This document shows positions 1 to 6,588 of a DNA stretch of 35,358 bases, one piece after another. Position 1 is the stretch's first letter. Every line of letters starts with the position of its first letter. The notes below the pieces were generated by a model. The model did not search any database and was not told the DNA's origin. It saw nothing but the letters and a program-made list of their open reading frames with translations. Made by a program: the position numbers and the translations under genes. Location of the stretch: contig DHVG01000013.1 in assembly GCA_002412545.1 (NCBI GenBank), forward strand, positions 1-35,358. The letters run 5' to 3'. The DNA is from Elusimicrobia bacterium UBA5214. GTDB taxonomy: Bacteria > Elusimicrobiota > UBA5214.

Positions 1-93
1 TGAATTAATTTTTTACTCTTTTTAGTCCCAGTCAATATTTTCATTGTTTCTAATTCAGTTTTAACTTTCCTAACTTTGACTTGCTCGGGTCAA

Positions 94-112
94 CCCCGAC
101 GTATCGTCGGGG
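94..112. repeat. Perfect hairpin, 8-bp stem
   Basis: CCCCGACG (94-101) pairs with CGTCGGGG (105-112) around a TAT loop. It lies downstream of the small gene ending at 187 and has no T-run on either side, so it looks more like a dispersed palindrome than a terminator. Confidence 0.6.
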
Positions 113-148
113 TAAACCCCTTAACTACCTTTACCCCCTCACCTTCAT

Positions 149-169
149 CCTCTCCCCGACGGGGAGAGG
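149..169. repeat. Perfect hairpin, 9-bp stem
   Basis: CCTCTCCCC (149-157) pairs with GGGGAGAGG (161-169) around GAC. The surrounding cytosine-rich text resembles dispersed palindromes common in intergenic DNA of many bacteria. It sits 17 bases past the stop of the small gene at 187-438 and could end its transcript, although no U-run follows on the minus strand. Confidence 0.55.
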
Positions 170-186
170 GCTGGGCAAGGGGATAA

Positions 187-438
187 TTATTTGGCTACTT
201 CTTTTATTTTCTGTTTGATTTGATTTTTTTGTTCTTTAATCTCCTTGGTTAACTCTGATTTTTTCCGGGACAAGGTCTCTTTTCCTTTGTTTGTTTCTTT
301 TGAGACGAGACCTTTGGTGATGGTTACTACTTTCTGGACGGCAGAGTCAATAACCGACCTGACTTTTAACCGGATTGAGTCATTGTATATACATAGAAAT
401 AAAATTATTATCAAAAGTAAAATAAATATTTTTTTCAT
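187..438 (-). CDS. Small membrane-anchored coiled-coil-like protein
   Basis: This 83-residue protein has a lysine pair, a hydrophobic stretch at about residues 4-18 (one membrane anchor or an uncleaved signal) and a long hydrophilic tail very rich in Lys and Glu (about residues 45-83) that would form a charged helix. I do not recognise a named family. It stands alone: the nearest upstream gene on this strand ends at 955 and no gene follows before the window edge. The ribosome site before the ATG is weak. The clean signal-like start followed by a charged helix makes it more credible than a chance frame, but the function is unknown. Confidence 0.55.
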   Translation of the reverse strand: MKKIFILLLIIILFLCIYNDSIRLKVRSVIDSAVQKVVTITKGLVSKETNKGKETLSRKKSELTKEIKEQKNQIKQKIKEVAK

Positions 439-692
439 TTCTTATCTGCGACCCCTCATCTCCGATGCCTTTGGATACGGTCCGAAGAACTCCGATAGTC
501 GTTTTCGGACTCATCGGAGAGTCCGACTATCGTCGGACATTCACCTCTCCCTCATCTCACTCTTCTCCCATCAAGTGAAAAGAAGTGATGTTGGATAAAT
601 CCCCCGATGTAAAAATCGGGGCGGGCAACCGTACAATTTTTTATCTGCGTAATCGGTAGCCGTTCATCCGTGTAATCCGTGGTAATAAAAAA

Positions 693-723
693 ACCGAGAC
701 GATGGATAGAATTTAGCCTCGGT
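693..723 (-). terminator. Possible intrinsic terminator
   Basis: Read on the minus strand, ACCGAG (723-718) can pair with CTCGGT (698-693), and the stem is followed at once by a run of seven T. The loop is long (19 nt) and the stem only 6 bp, so this is a modest candidate. It lies about 230 bases past the DUF5647-like gene. Confidence 0.35.
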
Positions 724-736
724 AATTAGAAAGTAT

Positions 737-772
737 TTTGTTTGTTTGTTTGTTTGTTTGTTTGTTTGTTTG
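737..772. repeat. (TTTG)9 tetranucleotide microsatellite
   Basis: Nine uninterrupted copies of TTTG (CAAA on the other strand). Tetranucleotide tracts of this purity are typical slippage-prone sites. Here the tract is not inside any credible gene: the minus-strand frame that opens at 791 and crosses it is only about 22 codons. It lies about 300 bases upstream of the 83-residue gene, so any effect would be on expression rather than reading frame. Confidence 0.9.
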
Positions 773-954
773 GAACTTCAGCCAGTTTCATTTTTTCCTA
801 ATTTTTGTTGGAAAAAGACCATTAAGAAATTTCAAAGAAGCCCTGGCGACCATTAAATAGAAGTATCCATTGGTCAATTTCTATTTACTTGCTTGTTAAG
901 GATTATAGAAATTTTAGTAAATCCTGTCAACCCCGTAAAATCTCGTAGTTCAAA

Positions 955-1110
955 TTAAACTTTAACCGGATATAATATGATTGTAGCTCCCGAAGGTATA
1001 TTTTTTACTTTTTTAGGGTCACGAATAATTTCAAGAAGAAACTTTCGTGCAAGTTCTAAATTTTTCTCCATTAATTTTTTTTCATCGTGTTTATTTTTAT
1101 TTTTCTGCAT
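955..1110 (-). CDS. DUF5647-like small protein (putative antitoxin-side partner)
   Basis: This 51-residue protein has a charged start, a helix carrying KNLELARKFLLE and the signature IPSGATIILYP, which matches the pattern I recall for DUF5647 proteins (KNxELxxxF ... IPxGAxVVxLP). I chose the ATG at 1110 rather than the frame opening at 1158 because GGGGAGGTG lies 5 bases before it and because the family starts near here. The first 14 bases overlap the end of the DUF7718-like gene, so the two are translationally coupled. The cassette layout (short overlap, shared promoter with a palindromic spacer) is typical of toxin-antitoxin or related accessory pairs. Which partner would be toxic cannot be told from sequence. 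Confidence 0.65.
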   Translation of the reverse strand: MQKNKNKHDEKKLMEKNLELARKFLLEIIRDPKKVKNIPSGATIILYPVKV

Positions 1111-1408
1111 AACCACACCTCCCCAGGTAGTTTTCCCAATTACTCTTAAAATCATCAATTGCTAAGTTTACAATTTTTGCAAGATTTGTTTCGTTAATTT
1201 TTTCTTTAGTCCTTTTCCCATTAGCAAAAATTACATCTTTATGAGGATAACCGTGAGAATAATTATACCTCACTACCGGTCCCCATTTCTCACCTACAAA
1301 AGTCTCAAGTTGCACAACAAAATTGTTTATTTTATTTCTAACTGTTAGTAAGTCAACCCGTATTCTGTTTATATCAGTAAGTTTAATAAAATACTGTTTC
1401 CGTTTCAA
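1097..1408 (-). CDS. DUF7718-like small protein
   Basis: This 103-residue protein starts with TTG at 1408, with AGGA about 9 bases upstream. The centre reads FVVQLE, then WGPVVRYNYSHGYPHKD, a conserved-looking aromatic/His block (Arg-Tyr-Asn, His-Gly-Tyr-Pro-His) that I associate with DUF7718 proteins found beside other small genes. The C-terminal third is helical and charged. It overlaps the DUF5647-like gene by 14 bases and both follow the promoter at 1505-1533. The His-rich core could be catalytic, but that is a guess. Function is unknown; a toxin-antitoxin-like role is inferred only from size, overlap and operator-like promoter. Confidence 0.6.
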   Translation of the reverse strand: MKRKQYFIKLTDINRIRVDLLTVRNKINNFVVQLETFVGEKWGPVVRYNYSHGYPHKDVIFANGKRTKEKINETNLAKIVNLAIDDFKSNWENYLGRCGYAEK

Positions 1409-1499
1409 GATTTAATCCTGTTTTATTGGTCAAATTTATCCACATTTGAGGAACAATATGTCTTTTTACTTGGTAAAAAATTTCACATTCTATTCTCAT
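1383..1499 (-). CDS. Possible leaderless 38-residue ORF
   Basis: An ATG at 1499 falls almost exactly where the promoter at 1505-1533 should start transcription. It opens a 38-codon frame beginning MRIECEIFYQ that ends in TAA after overlapping the first codons of the DUF7718-like gene by 26 bases. Termination there could couple translation to the TTG start at 1408. No homology is recognised and no Shine-Dalgarno is possible. It may be a leader peptide or chance. Confidence 0.25.
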   Translation of the reverse strand: MRIECEIFYQVKRHIVPQMWINLTNKTGLNLETETVFY

Positions 1500-1504
1500 T
1501 TTTA

Positions 1505-1533
1505 ATTTTACTAAAGATTTAATCTTTAGTCAA
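1505..1533 (-). promoter_or_regulatory. Sigma70-type promoter with palindromic spacer/operator
   Basis: On the minus strand TTGACT (1533-1528) and TAAAAT (1510-1505) are separated by exactly 17 bases. The spacer and its edges form a perfect 21-base inverted repeat (1510-1530): ACTAAAGAT, TTA, ATCTTTAGT. A dimeric repressor bound there would cover the space between -35 and -10, the usual design of an autoregulated toxin-antitoxin operon. It drives the genes at 1408 and 1110. Confidence 0.7.
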
Positions 1534-1588
1534 GAATTACTTTCGCTTTTGGGAAAATTTTATTAAGGATGATTTTTCAGCAGGTTAA

Positions 1589-3109
1589 TTATTTCAGGTA
1601 ATGCGGTTGTAGGGTAAGCAAAGCGTCAGTAGTAACATTTAATTTCAGGTTAATCAGTCCGGCTTCGTCACCACGATTAGGTAAATGAGTAATATGCATA
1701 TTGCAATTTTCAAGTTTTTTTAGCATTTTCACCCCTAACTCAGCGAAAGGATTAGTTCCGGCACCGATTGATAAAGCAACCATCACTTCTTCTAAATCCA
1801 AACTCTCGGAATGCTCGTGAAATACATTTTTTTTCAACATGCTAATATTATGGATGATACTTTCCGGTAAAAGGTTGATTTCATCTGATATATCGGCTAA
1901 TTTCTTGATTGCATTCAAAACTGCTGCTGATTCAGCATGGAGAAAGGGTGAATTTTTCCCGGAAACAATTTCTCCATCCGGCAGTTCTATGGCTGCACCA
2001 CAAAATATATTTTTATTTCCTTTACCTTTTTTTTCTGCTTCTTCGGCAGCTTTTCTTGCTCTTTTTGCCAATTCGTAATCATCAGGTTTAACCTTTATTT
2101 TCTGCATAATTTTTTCCATTCTTTGTAAAGTTTCTTCTTTTTCTACACCTAAAATTATATCTCTCCGGTATTTGAAATATCTCCGAATCACTTCCTCTTT
2201 TGATGCTTCTCTAACTGCCTCATCATCAATGATAGCAAATCCAGCCATATTCACTCCCATATCCGTCGGTGAATTAAATTTTGCTACCGGATTATCTTTT
2301 TGGACAATATTTTCAACCAATGATTTCATAATTCTGAAATTTTCTACATCGCGATTATAATTTACTGCCTGGATATTATAGGTAGCTAAATGGAATGAAT
2401 CTACCAAAACCTCGTCTCCAAGGTCAGCAGTAGCCGCTTCATAAGCAACATTTACCGGATGGTCAACGGGAAGATTCCAAATCGGGAAAGTCTCAAATTT
2501 GCTGAATCCGGCTTTGATTTGTTTCTTCTTTGTTTCATGATAAAGGTTTGTCAAACAAAGGGACATTTTACCACTTCCGCCACCCACACCGGTAACTACG
2601 ATAATCGGTTTATCGGTAACAATGTATGGTTGTTTCTCATATCCTTCAAGTACTTTCTGAATATCAAACGGATATTCTTCAATTTCGTTAAATAAATATA
2701 CTTTATTACCACTACTTTCCAATTGTTTCTTCATTCTCAATGCTGATTCTTCACCATTAAACCGATTAATCACGATTGTGCTCACATTTAAACCATGACG
2801 TCTAATTTCACCGATATCTCTTAAAGCTTGATTATCATAAGTCAGACCGAAATCGTGCCGAATTCTTCCTTTTTGCAGGTCTTTAGCACTGATGCAATAA
2901 ACTATTTCTATACGGTTACCTAATTTCTGTAACATCTTTACTTTTGTATCCGACTCATACCCGGGTAATACCCGCATTGCGTGAAAATCGTCATACAGTT
3001 TCCCACCAAATTCCAGATACAATTTCTCATCAAATATTTCTACCCGTTCTAAAATTTTTTGAGTTTGAATTTCTAAATATTTTTGTAAGTTAAACCCAAC
3101 TTTTTTCAT
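1589..3109 (-). CDS. DUF1846 family protein
   Basis: The 506-residue protein has the length and pattern of DUF1846: an N-terminal segment with LYLEFGGKLYDDFHAMRVLPGY, then a Rossmann-like part with a glycine-rich loop VVTGVGGGSGKMS near residue 170 resembling a nucleotide-binding loop, and a C-terminal part with AELGVKMLKKLENCNMH. The family is widespread in Firmicutes and some candidate phyla. Its biochemical role is not established; old peptidase annotations are weak. The start is 6 bases after the purF stop with no clear Shine-Dalgarno, suggesting coupled translation and a shared transcript with the PurF-like gene. The PurF partnership may hint at a role in nucleotide or nitrogen metabolism, but this is inference. 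Confidence 0.85.
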   Translation of the reverse strand: MKKVGFNLQKYLEIQTQKILERVEIFDEKLYLEFGGKLYDDFHAMRVLPGYESDTKVKMLQKLGNRIEIVYCISAKDLQKGRIRHDFGLTYDNQALRDIGEIRRHGLNVSTIVINRFNGEESALRMKKQLESSGNKVYLFNEIEEYPFDIQKVLEGYEKQPYIVTDKPIIVVTGVGGGSGKMSLCLTNLYHETKKKQIKAGFSKFETFPIWNLPVDHPVNVAYEAATADLGDEVLVDSFHLATYNIQAVNYNRDVENFRIMKSLVENIVQKDNPVAKFNSPTDMGVNMAGFAIIDDEAVREASKEEVIRRYFKYRRDIILGVEKEETLQRMEKIMQKIKVKPDDYELAKRARKAAEEAEKKGKGNKNIFCGAAIELPDGEIVSGKNSPFLHAESAAVLNAIKKLADISDEINLLPESIIHNISMLKKNVFHEHSESLDLEEVMVALSIGAGTNPFAELGVKMLKKLENCNMHITHLPNRGDEAGLINLKLNVTTDALLTLQPHYLK

Positions 3110-3115
3110 TTTAGT

Positions 3116-4423
3116 TTACAATTGAATCAATTTCCCAAAACATTCCAGGCATAATTCATTTTCCGGTAAACCGATGGCTTTTACAAAATCTTCAATCGTA
3201 TTATAGATCAGAGAATCGGCTCCGATAAGTTTAGTAATTTCTTTTATCGAGTATTTCTTGGCGATTAATTCTTCATAACTACGTGTAGAGATATCATACC
3301 GGCAAGGGGCAAGTAACGGTGGGCAGCCAATACGCAGATGCACTTCTTTTGCACCGGCAGATTTAAGGTCTTTAATTTTTTTCATTATCTGTGTTCCTCT
3401 CACGATAGAATCGTCACAGAGAATAATCCTTTTATCTTTTACGGTTTCTTTGAGCACGGAAAGTTTAATTTTTGCCTCTTCATCCCGTTCTTTTTGTTCA
3501 AGGGGAGTGTAACTCCGGCTAGCAAATCGGTCATAAAGAAAAACTTCATCATAGGGAATCTTAGATTCCTGATGGTAACCCAAAGCATAGCCAATACCGG
3601 AAAAAGGCACCCCGGAAACTAAATCCGCAGAAACATCGTTTCTTTTAGCCAGCATCGCTCCTAAATTATTTCTTGCCGTTGCTACGGAAATCCCCTCAAT
3701 AACGGAATCCCGGCTGGCAGTATACGCCCATTCAAAAGCACAGTAAGCTTTCCTTTTACTCGCCAGTATTTTTTTGGTCTGGAACCCTTTCTGGTCAATC
3801 AAAATAATTTCTCCCGGTTCAACATCCCTGACGATTTCCATCCCCAACATCGTAAAAGCACGCGATTCGGAAGCTACACCATAAGTATCCTTGTTTTGAC
3901 ACAAAATCAAAGGTTTAAACCCGTAGGGACTGCGCACCGTATAAATACCTTCCGCAGCAAGAATTACTAAAGTATAGGAACCCTTTATTTGCGCATTCAT
4001 TTTTTCAATTCCATCAACAAAATCTTTTCCTTGAGCAATCAACTTGGCAATGAATTCAATCGGTGTTTTGGTATAAAAAGAATGTCCCTCATTTTCTAAT
4101 TTTTTAATTACCTCTTCGGAATTAATTATGTTTCCGGTAAAAGCAATAGCAAACTTTCCTATTTTTGACTCCAAAATAATCGGCTGACGGTCACTCAAAC
4201 TGACATGTCCAATACCATAGTTTCCCTGCAGTTCATTTAATTCTTCAGGAGTAAAAGTATGTCTCACAAATCCTTTGTGGGTAATCATTTTTATTTCTTT
4301 ATCAAAAGTGGCAATACCGCAGTAGCGTTGTCCCCGATGCTGCAGTTTAAAGATACTATACCATAAATTCTCGGCACAATTTTCATTGGAATAAATTCCG
4401 GAAATACCACAATTTTCTAACAT
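3116..4423 (-). CDS. purF: PurF-like amidophosphoribosyltransferase with degenerate glutaminase site
   Basis: This protein resembles PurF, which makes 5-phosphoribosylamine from PRPP in the first step of purine synthesis. The ATG at 4423 is preferred over the frame opening at 4471: it has AAGGAGAG upstream and leaves a four-residue propeptide MLEN before the Ntn nucleophile Cys. LQHRGQ is kept. The PRPP loop ILCDDSIVRGTQ is intact, as are CAFEWAY and the downstream GAKEVHLRIG block. However, the glutaminase pocket differs: canonical GIGHVRYxT is GIGHVSLSD (Arg to Ser), canonical HNGN is FTGN (oxyanion Asn to Thr), and the canonical DxE is PIE (Asp to Pro). At about 435 residues it is shorter than usual. 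It could be an ammonia-dependent enzyme or a neofunctionalised paralog. Confidence 0.8.
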   Translation of the reverse strand: MLENCGISGIYSNENCAENLWYSIFKLQHRGQRYCGIATFDKEIKMITHKGFVRHTFTPEELNELQGNYGIGHVSLSDRQPIILESKIGKFAIAFTGNIINSEEVIKKLENEGHSFYTKTPIEFIAKLIAQGKDFVDGIEKMNAQIKGSYTLVILAAEGIYTVRSPYGFKPLILCQNKDTYGVASESRAFTMLGMEIVRDVEPGEIILIDQKGFQTKKILASKRKAYCAFEWAYTASRDSVIEGISVATARNNLGAMLAKRNDVSADLVSGVPFSGIGYALGYHQESKIPYDEVFLYDRFASRSYTPLEQKERDEEAKIKLSVLKETVKDKRIILCDDSIVRGTQIMKKIKDLKSAGAKEVHLRIGCPPLLAPCRYDISTRSYEELIAKKYSIKEITKLIGADSLIYNTIEDFVKAIGLPENELCLECFGKLIQL

Positions 4424-4451
4424 TTTATTCAACTCTCCTTCTAAGTTACAC

Positions 4452-4660
4452 TGATTATACAGAAATGTCATTGCGAGCGTAAGCGAAGCAATCTGACGCC
4501 AAAGGCGTCATTCTGAATGAAGTGAAGAATCTCCCATGAGACCCTTCGCTATGTTCAGGGTGATACTTCGTATCAGATTGCCACGGGCTCTCGCCTCGCT
4601 GAAGCGAGAGCGAAGCGGGTCGCCCTCGCAATGACCCTTTGGGTCATCTGTGAAATCAAG
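4452..4660 (-). repeat. MITE-like dispersed repeat, copy 1
   Basis: Minus-strand copy of an element whose ends are inverted repeats (TGATTAyrCAGA near 4452, TGATTTCACAGA at the far end) and whose body is a string of nested palindromes such as GACGCC-AAA-GGCGTC and TCATTGCGAG/CTCGCAATGA. Nearly the same sequence occurs inverted at 14981-15160, with only scattered differences over about 130 bases plus an extra CTCTCGCC...GGCGA-type segment here. Its outer end places TATAAT at 4459-4454, about 31 bases before the purF ATG. Confidence 0.8.
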
Positions 4661-4676
4661 TTTCATCTTTGTGAAA

Positions 4677-5621
4677 TTATATATATTCTATCGTACTCGG
4701 TGGCTTGGGAGTTAAATCGTAAACAACTTTAACCACTTGGGGTAATTCTTGAACAATCCTTTTTTGAATCCGCACGAGCACCTCCCAAGGTAGTTGAGTA
4801 ATCTCTGCCTGCATCGCATTGGTACTCTCTACTGAACGAACCGCAATAATCTGTCCAAAATTTCTTTCTCCTCCCGAACCTAACCCGGTTGCCTTGTCAT
4901 TAAGCAGCACCGCAAATGCTTGGAATGGTTTAAAAGACGAAGTTTCCTCTTCTACAATCCGGCATGCTTTTCTCACTATTTCCACCCGTTCTTTAGTCAC
5001 TTCACCAACTACTCTCGTCGCTAACCCTGGCCCGGGGAAAGGCATCCTTTGATAGATTAATTCGGGAAGACCCAAGACCTTAGCCAGTTCTCTAACCTGG
5101 TCTTTATAAAGTTCTTTTATCGGTTCAATTACTTGAAATCCAAATTCTTTTTTCGGGTCAATACCAATTTGTTCTAAAATATTATGTTGTGTTTTTACCC
5201 CTTTTTTCGTTTCCACTACATCAGCAGCAATTGTCCCCTGGAGAAGAAAATTTGCTCCGCTTGTTCTAACTATTTCCCCCAAAGTTTTATAGAATGTATT
5301 CCGAAATACTTTTCTTTTTTCTTCCGCATCGGTAATCCCTTTGAGTAATTTAAAAAAATCGTCCGCCTTATTCAGTACTTCCAGTTCAATCAGTTCAATA
5401 CCTAACTTGCTAAATGTTTCTTTCACCTGTTCCGGTTCTTTTTCCCGCATCAGCCCATCATCAATAAAGATTGCGCGTAATTGTTTCCCTAACGCTTTAT
5501 GCCCAAGAAGAGTAACTGCCGAACTATCCACTCCTCCGGAAAGAGCACTCACCGCTACTTTATTACCTACACTACTTTTTATCTCCTTGACTTTCTCTTC
5601 CACAAATTTACCGTAATCCAT
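4677..5621 (-). CDS. guaA: GMP synthetase, ATP pyrophosphatase (synthetase) subunit
   Basis: This 314-residue protein is the ATP-pyrophosphatase plus dimerisation half of GMP synthetase, which amidates XMP to GMP. The PP-loop SGGVDSS is at residues 28-34, RMPFPGPGLATRVVGEVT marks the XMP-binding region, and the C-terminal RPPSTIEWE-like end reads KPPSTIEYI. The glutaminase (GATase I) domain is absent, as in two-subunit archaeal-type GMP synthetases, and no such subunit is encoded in the window. It would need either ammonia or a partner encoded elsewhere. AAGGAGGG lies 6 bases before the ATG. A TATAAT hexamer at 5645-5640 lies in the end of a dispersed repeat 19 bases upstream. Confidence 0.92.
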   Translation of the reverse strand: MDYGKFVEEKVKEIKSSVGNKVAVSALSGGVDSSAVTLLGHKALGKQLRAIFIDDGLMREKEPEQVKETFSKLGIELIELEVLNKADDFFKLLKGITDAEEKRKVFRNTFYKTLGEIVRTSGANFLLQGTIAADVVETKKGVKTQHNILEQIGIDPKKEFGFQVIEPIKELYKDQVRELAKVLGLPELIYQRMPFPGPGLATRVVGEVTKERVEIVRKACRIVEEETSSFKPFQAFAVLLNDKATGLGSGGERNFGQIIAVRSVESTNAMQAEITQLPWEVLVRIQKRIVQELPQVVKVVYDLTPKPPSTIEYI

Positions 5622-5637
5622 AAATCCCTCCTTATTT

Positions 5638-5772
5638 TGATTATACTGAAAACTGACATTGTTGCCGAGGGCAACATGTCACCCTGAACACAAGTGAAGG
5701 GTCTCATAAACATCACCGAAAGGAGGGATTCTTCACTTCGCTCAGAATGACAAATGGTGCATTGGGCAACAG
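5638..5772 (+). repeat. MITE-like dispersed repeat, degenerate copy 3
   Basis: The left end TGATTATACTG matches the terminal repeat of copies 1 and 2. It is followed by a hairpin GTTGCC-GAG-GGCAAC (5661-5675) and by the shared blocks CACCCTGAAC, GAAGGGTCTCAT and GATTCTTCACTTCG, in the same orientation as copy 2. The right terminal repeat is not recognisable. It fills the hisF-guaA gap and places TATAAT (5645-5640, minus) just before guaA. Confidence 0.65.
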
Positions 5773-5781
5773 TGTCAATTT

Positions 5782-6561
5782 TTAGACTGCTTCTATCCTG
5801 ACCGGTATTCCCCGTTTTTTTAAATATTTTTTTGCTTCCCGAATTGACACTTCACCAAAATGAAAAATAGAAGCAGCTAAAACTGCGGAAGCTTTTCCCT
5901 GAACAACTGCCTCATAGAGATGTTCCAGTTTACCCGCTCCACCGGAAGCGACTACCGGAATATTTACTGCTTCGGCTACTGCTCGGGTCATCTCCAAATC
6001 ATACCCTTGTTTTGTCCCATCTGCATCCTTACTGGTAAGTAAAATTTCTCCGGCACCTAATTTTTCTACTTTCTTTGCCCATTCTACTACCTCTAAACCA
6101 GTATCTTCTTCTCCACCCATAATCAAAACTTCCAACCTTGGATGAGCACTTTTGGAAGGATTCTTCTTGCCGTCAATAGCCACAACAATTTTTTCTTTAC
6201 TGAATCTTTTCACCGACTCTTTAATTAAATCCGGATTCTTAACTGCGGCCGTATTAATTGAAACTTTATCTACACCGAGAGCAAAAAGTGCTTGCATATC
6301 TTCCAAATTCCTAATCCCTCCACCAACACAAAAAGGTATTGTCGTTGCCTCTTTTACTCTTTTTACCCAGTCAAGCCGGGTCGCTCTTGCTTCCACCGAA
6401 GCAGCAATATCCAAAAAAACAAGTTCATCGGCACCAGCCGCCGAGTAAGCTTTGGCTGCTTCCAGCGGGTCACGTGCATCTTTCAAATTAACAAATTTTA
6501 CCCCTTTAACTACACGCCCGTTTTTGATATCCAAACAGGGTATCACTTTTACTATTTGCAT
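5782..6561 (-). CDS. hisF: Imidazole glycerol phosphate synthase, cyclase subunit
   Basis: A 259-residue (beta/alpha)8 barrel of the usual HisF length. The catalytic acids are at D11 (IPCLDIKNGRVVKG) and D130 (VVAIDGKK), and the phosphate-binding GGIRN (81-85) and ASGGAGK loops are present. HisF uses ammonia channelled from HisH to convert PRFAR into IGP and AICAR, which links histidine and purine synthesis. Neither hisH nor any other his gene is in the window. GAGAGGTAA precedes the ATG. It begins 27 bases after purL and is probably the last gene of a carB-purL-hisF transcript, since the next gap holds a repeat. Confidence 0.95.
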   Translation of the reverse strand: MQIVKVIPCLDIKNGRVVKGVKFVNLKDARDPLEAAKAYSAAGADELVFLDIAASVEARATRLDWVKRVKEATTIPFCVGGGIRNLEDMQALFALGVDKVSINTAAVKNPDLIKESVKRFSKEKIVVAIDGKKNPSKSAHPRLEVLIMGGEEDTGLEVVEWAKKVEKLGAGEILLTSKDADGTKQGYDLEMTRAVAEAVNIPVVASGGAGKLEHLYEAVVQGKASAVLAASIFHFGEVSIREAKKYLKKRGIPVRIEAV

Positions 6562-6588
6562 TTTTATTACCTCTCTTTCTATTTGTTT

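Larger units (their letters stand above)
439..954. other. Repeat-rich gap without a convincing gene
   Basis: About 515 bases hold mostly repeats. There are inverted copies of GATAGTCG and CGACTATC near 493-530, a hairpin CCCCGAT/ATCGGGG at 602-621, short GTAATCCGTG-type tandem text near 648-685, a terminator-like hairpin at 693-723, the (TTTG)9 tract at 737-772, and a hairpin TTTTTCC/GGAAAAA near 793-817. A + strand frame spans 245-598 but runs antisense through the small gene and then through palindromes, so I do not call it. Confidence 0.6.

Noticed and set aside
245..598. A 117-codon open frame on the + strand
   Set aside because: It runs antisense through the small gene at 187-438 and then through palindromic repeats, has no ribosome site and no recognisable protein pattern.
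723..791. A minus-strand frame through the (TTTG)9 tract as a phase-variable gene
   Set aside because: Only about 22 codons long in the current register; other registers are closed by stops on either side.
4454..4482. A complete sigma70 promoter in the repeat end before purF
   Set aside because: The TATAAT is clear but no acceptable -35 lies 16-18 bases upstream, so only the -10 hexamer is reported.
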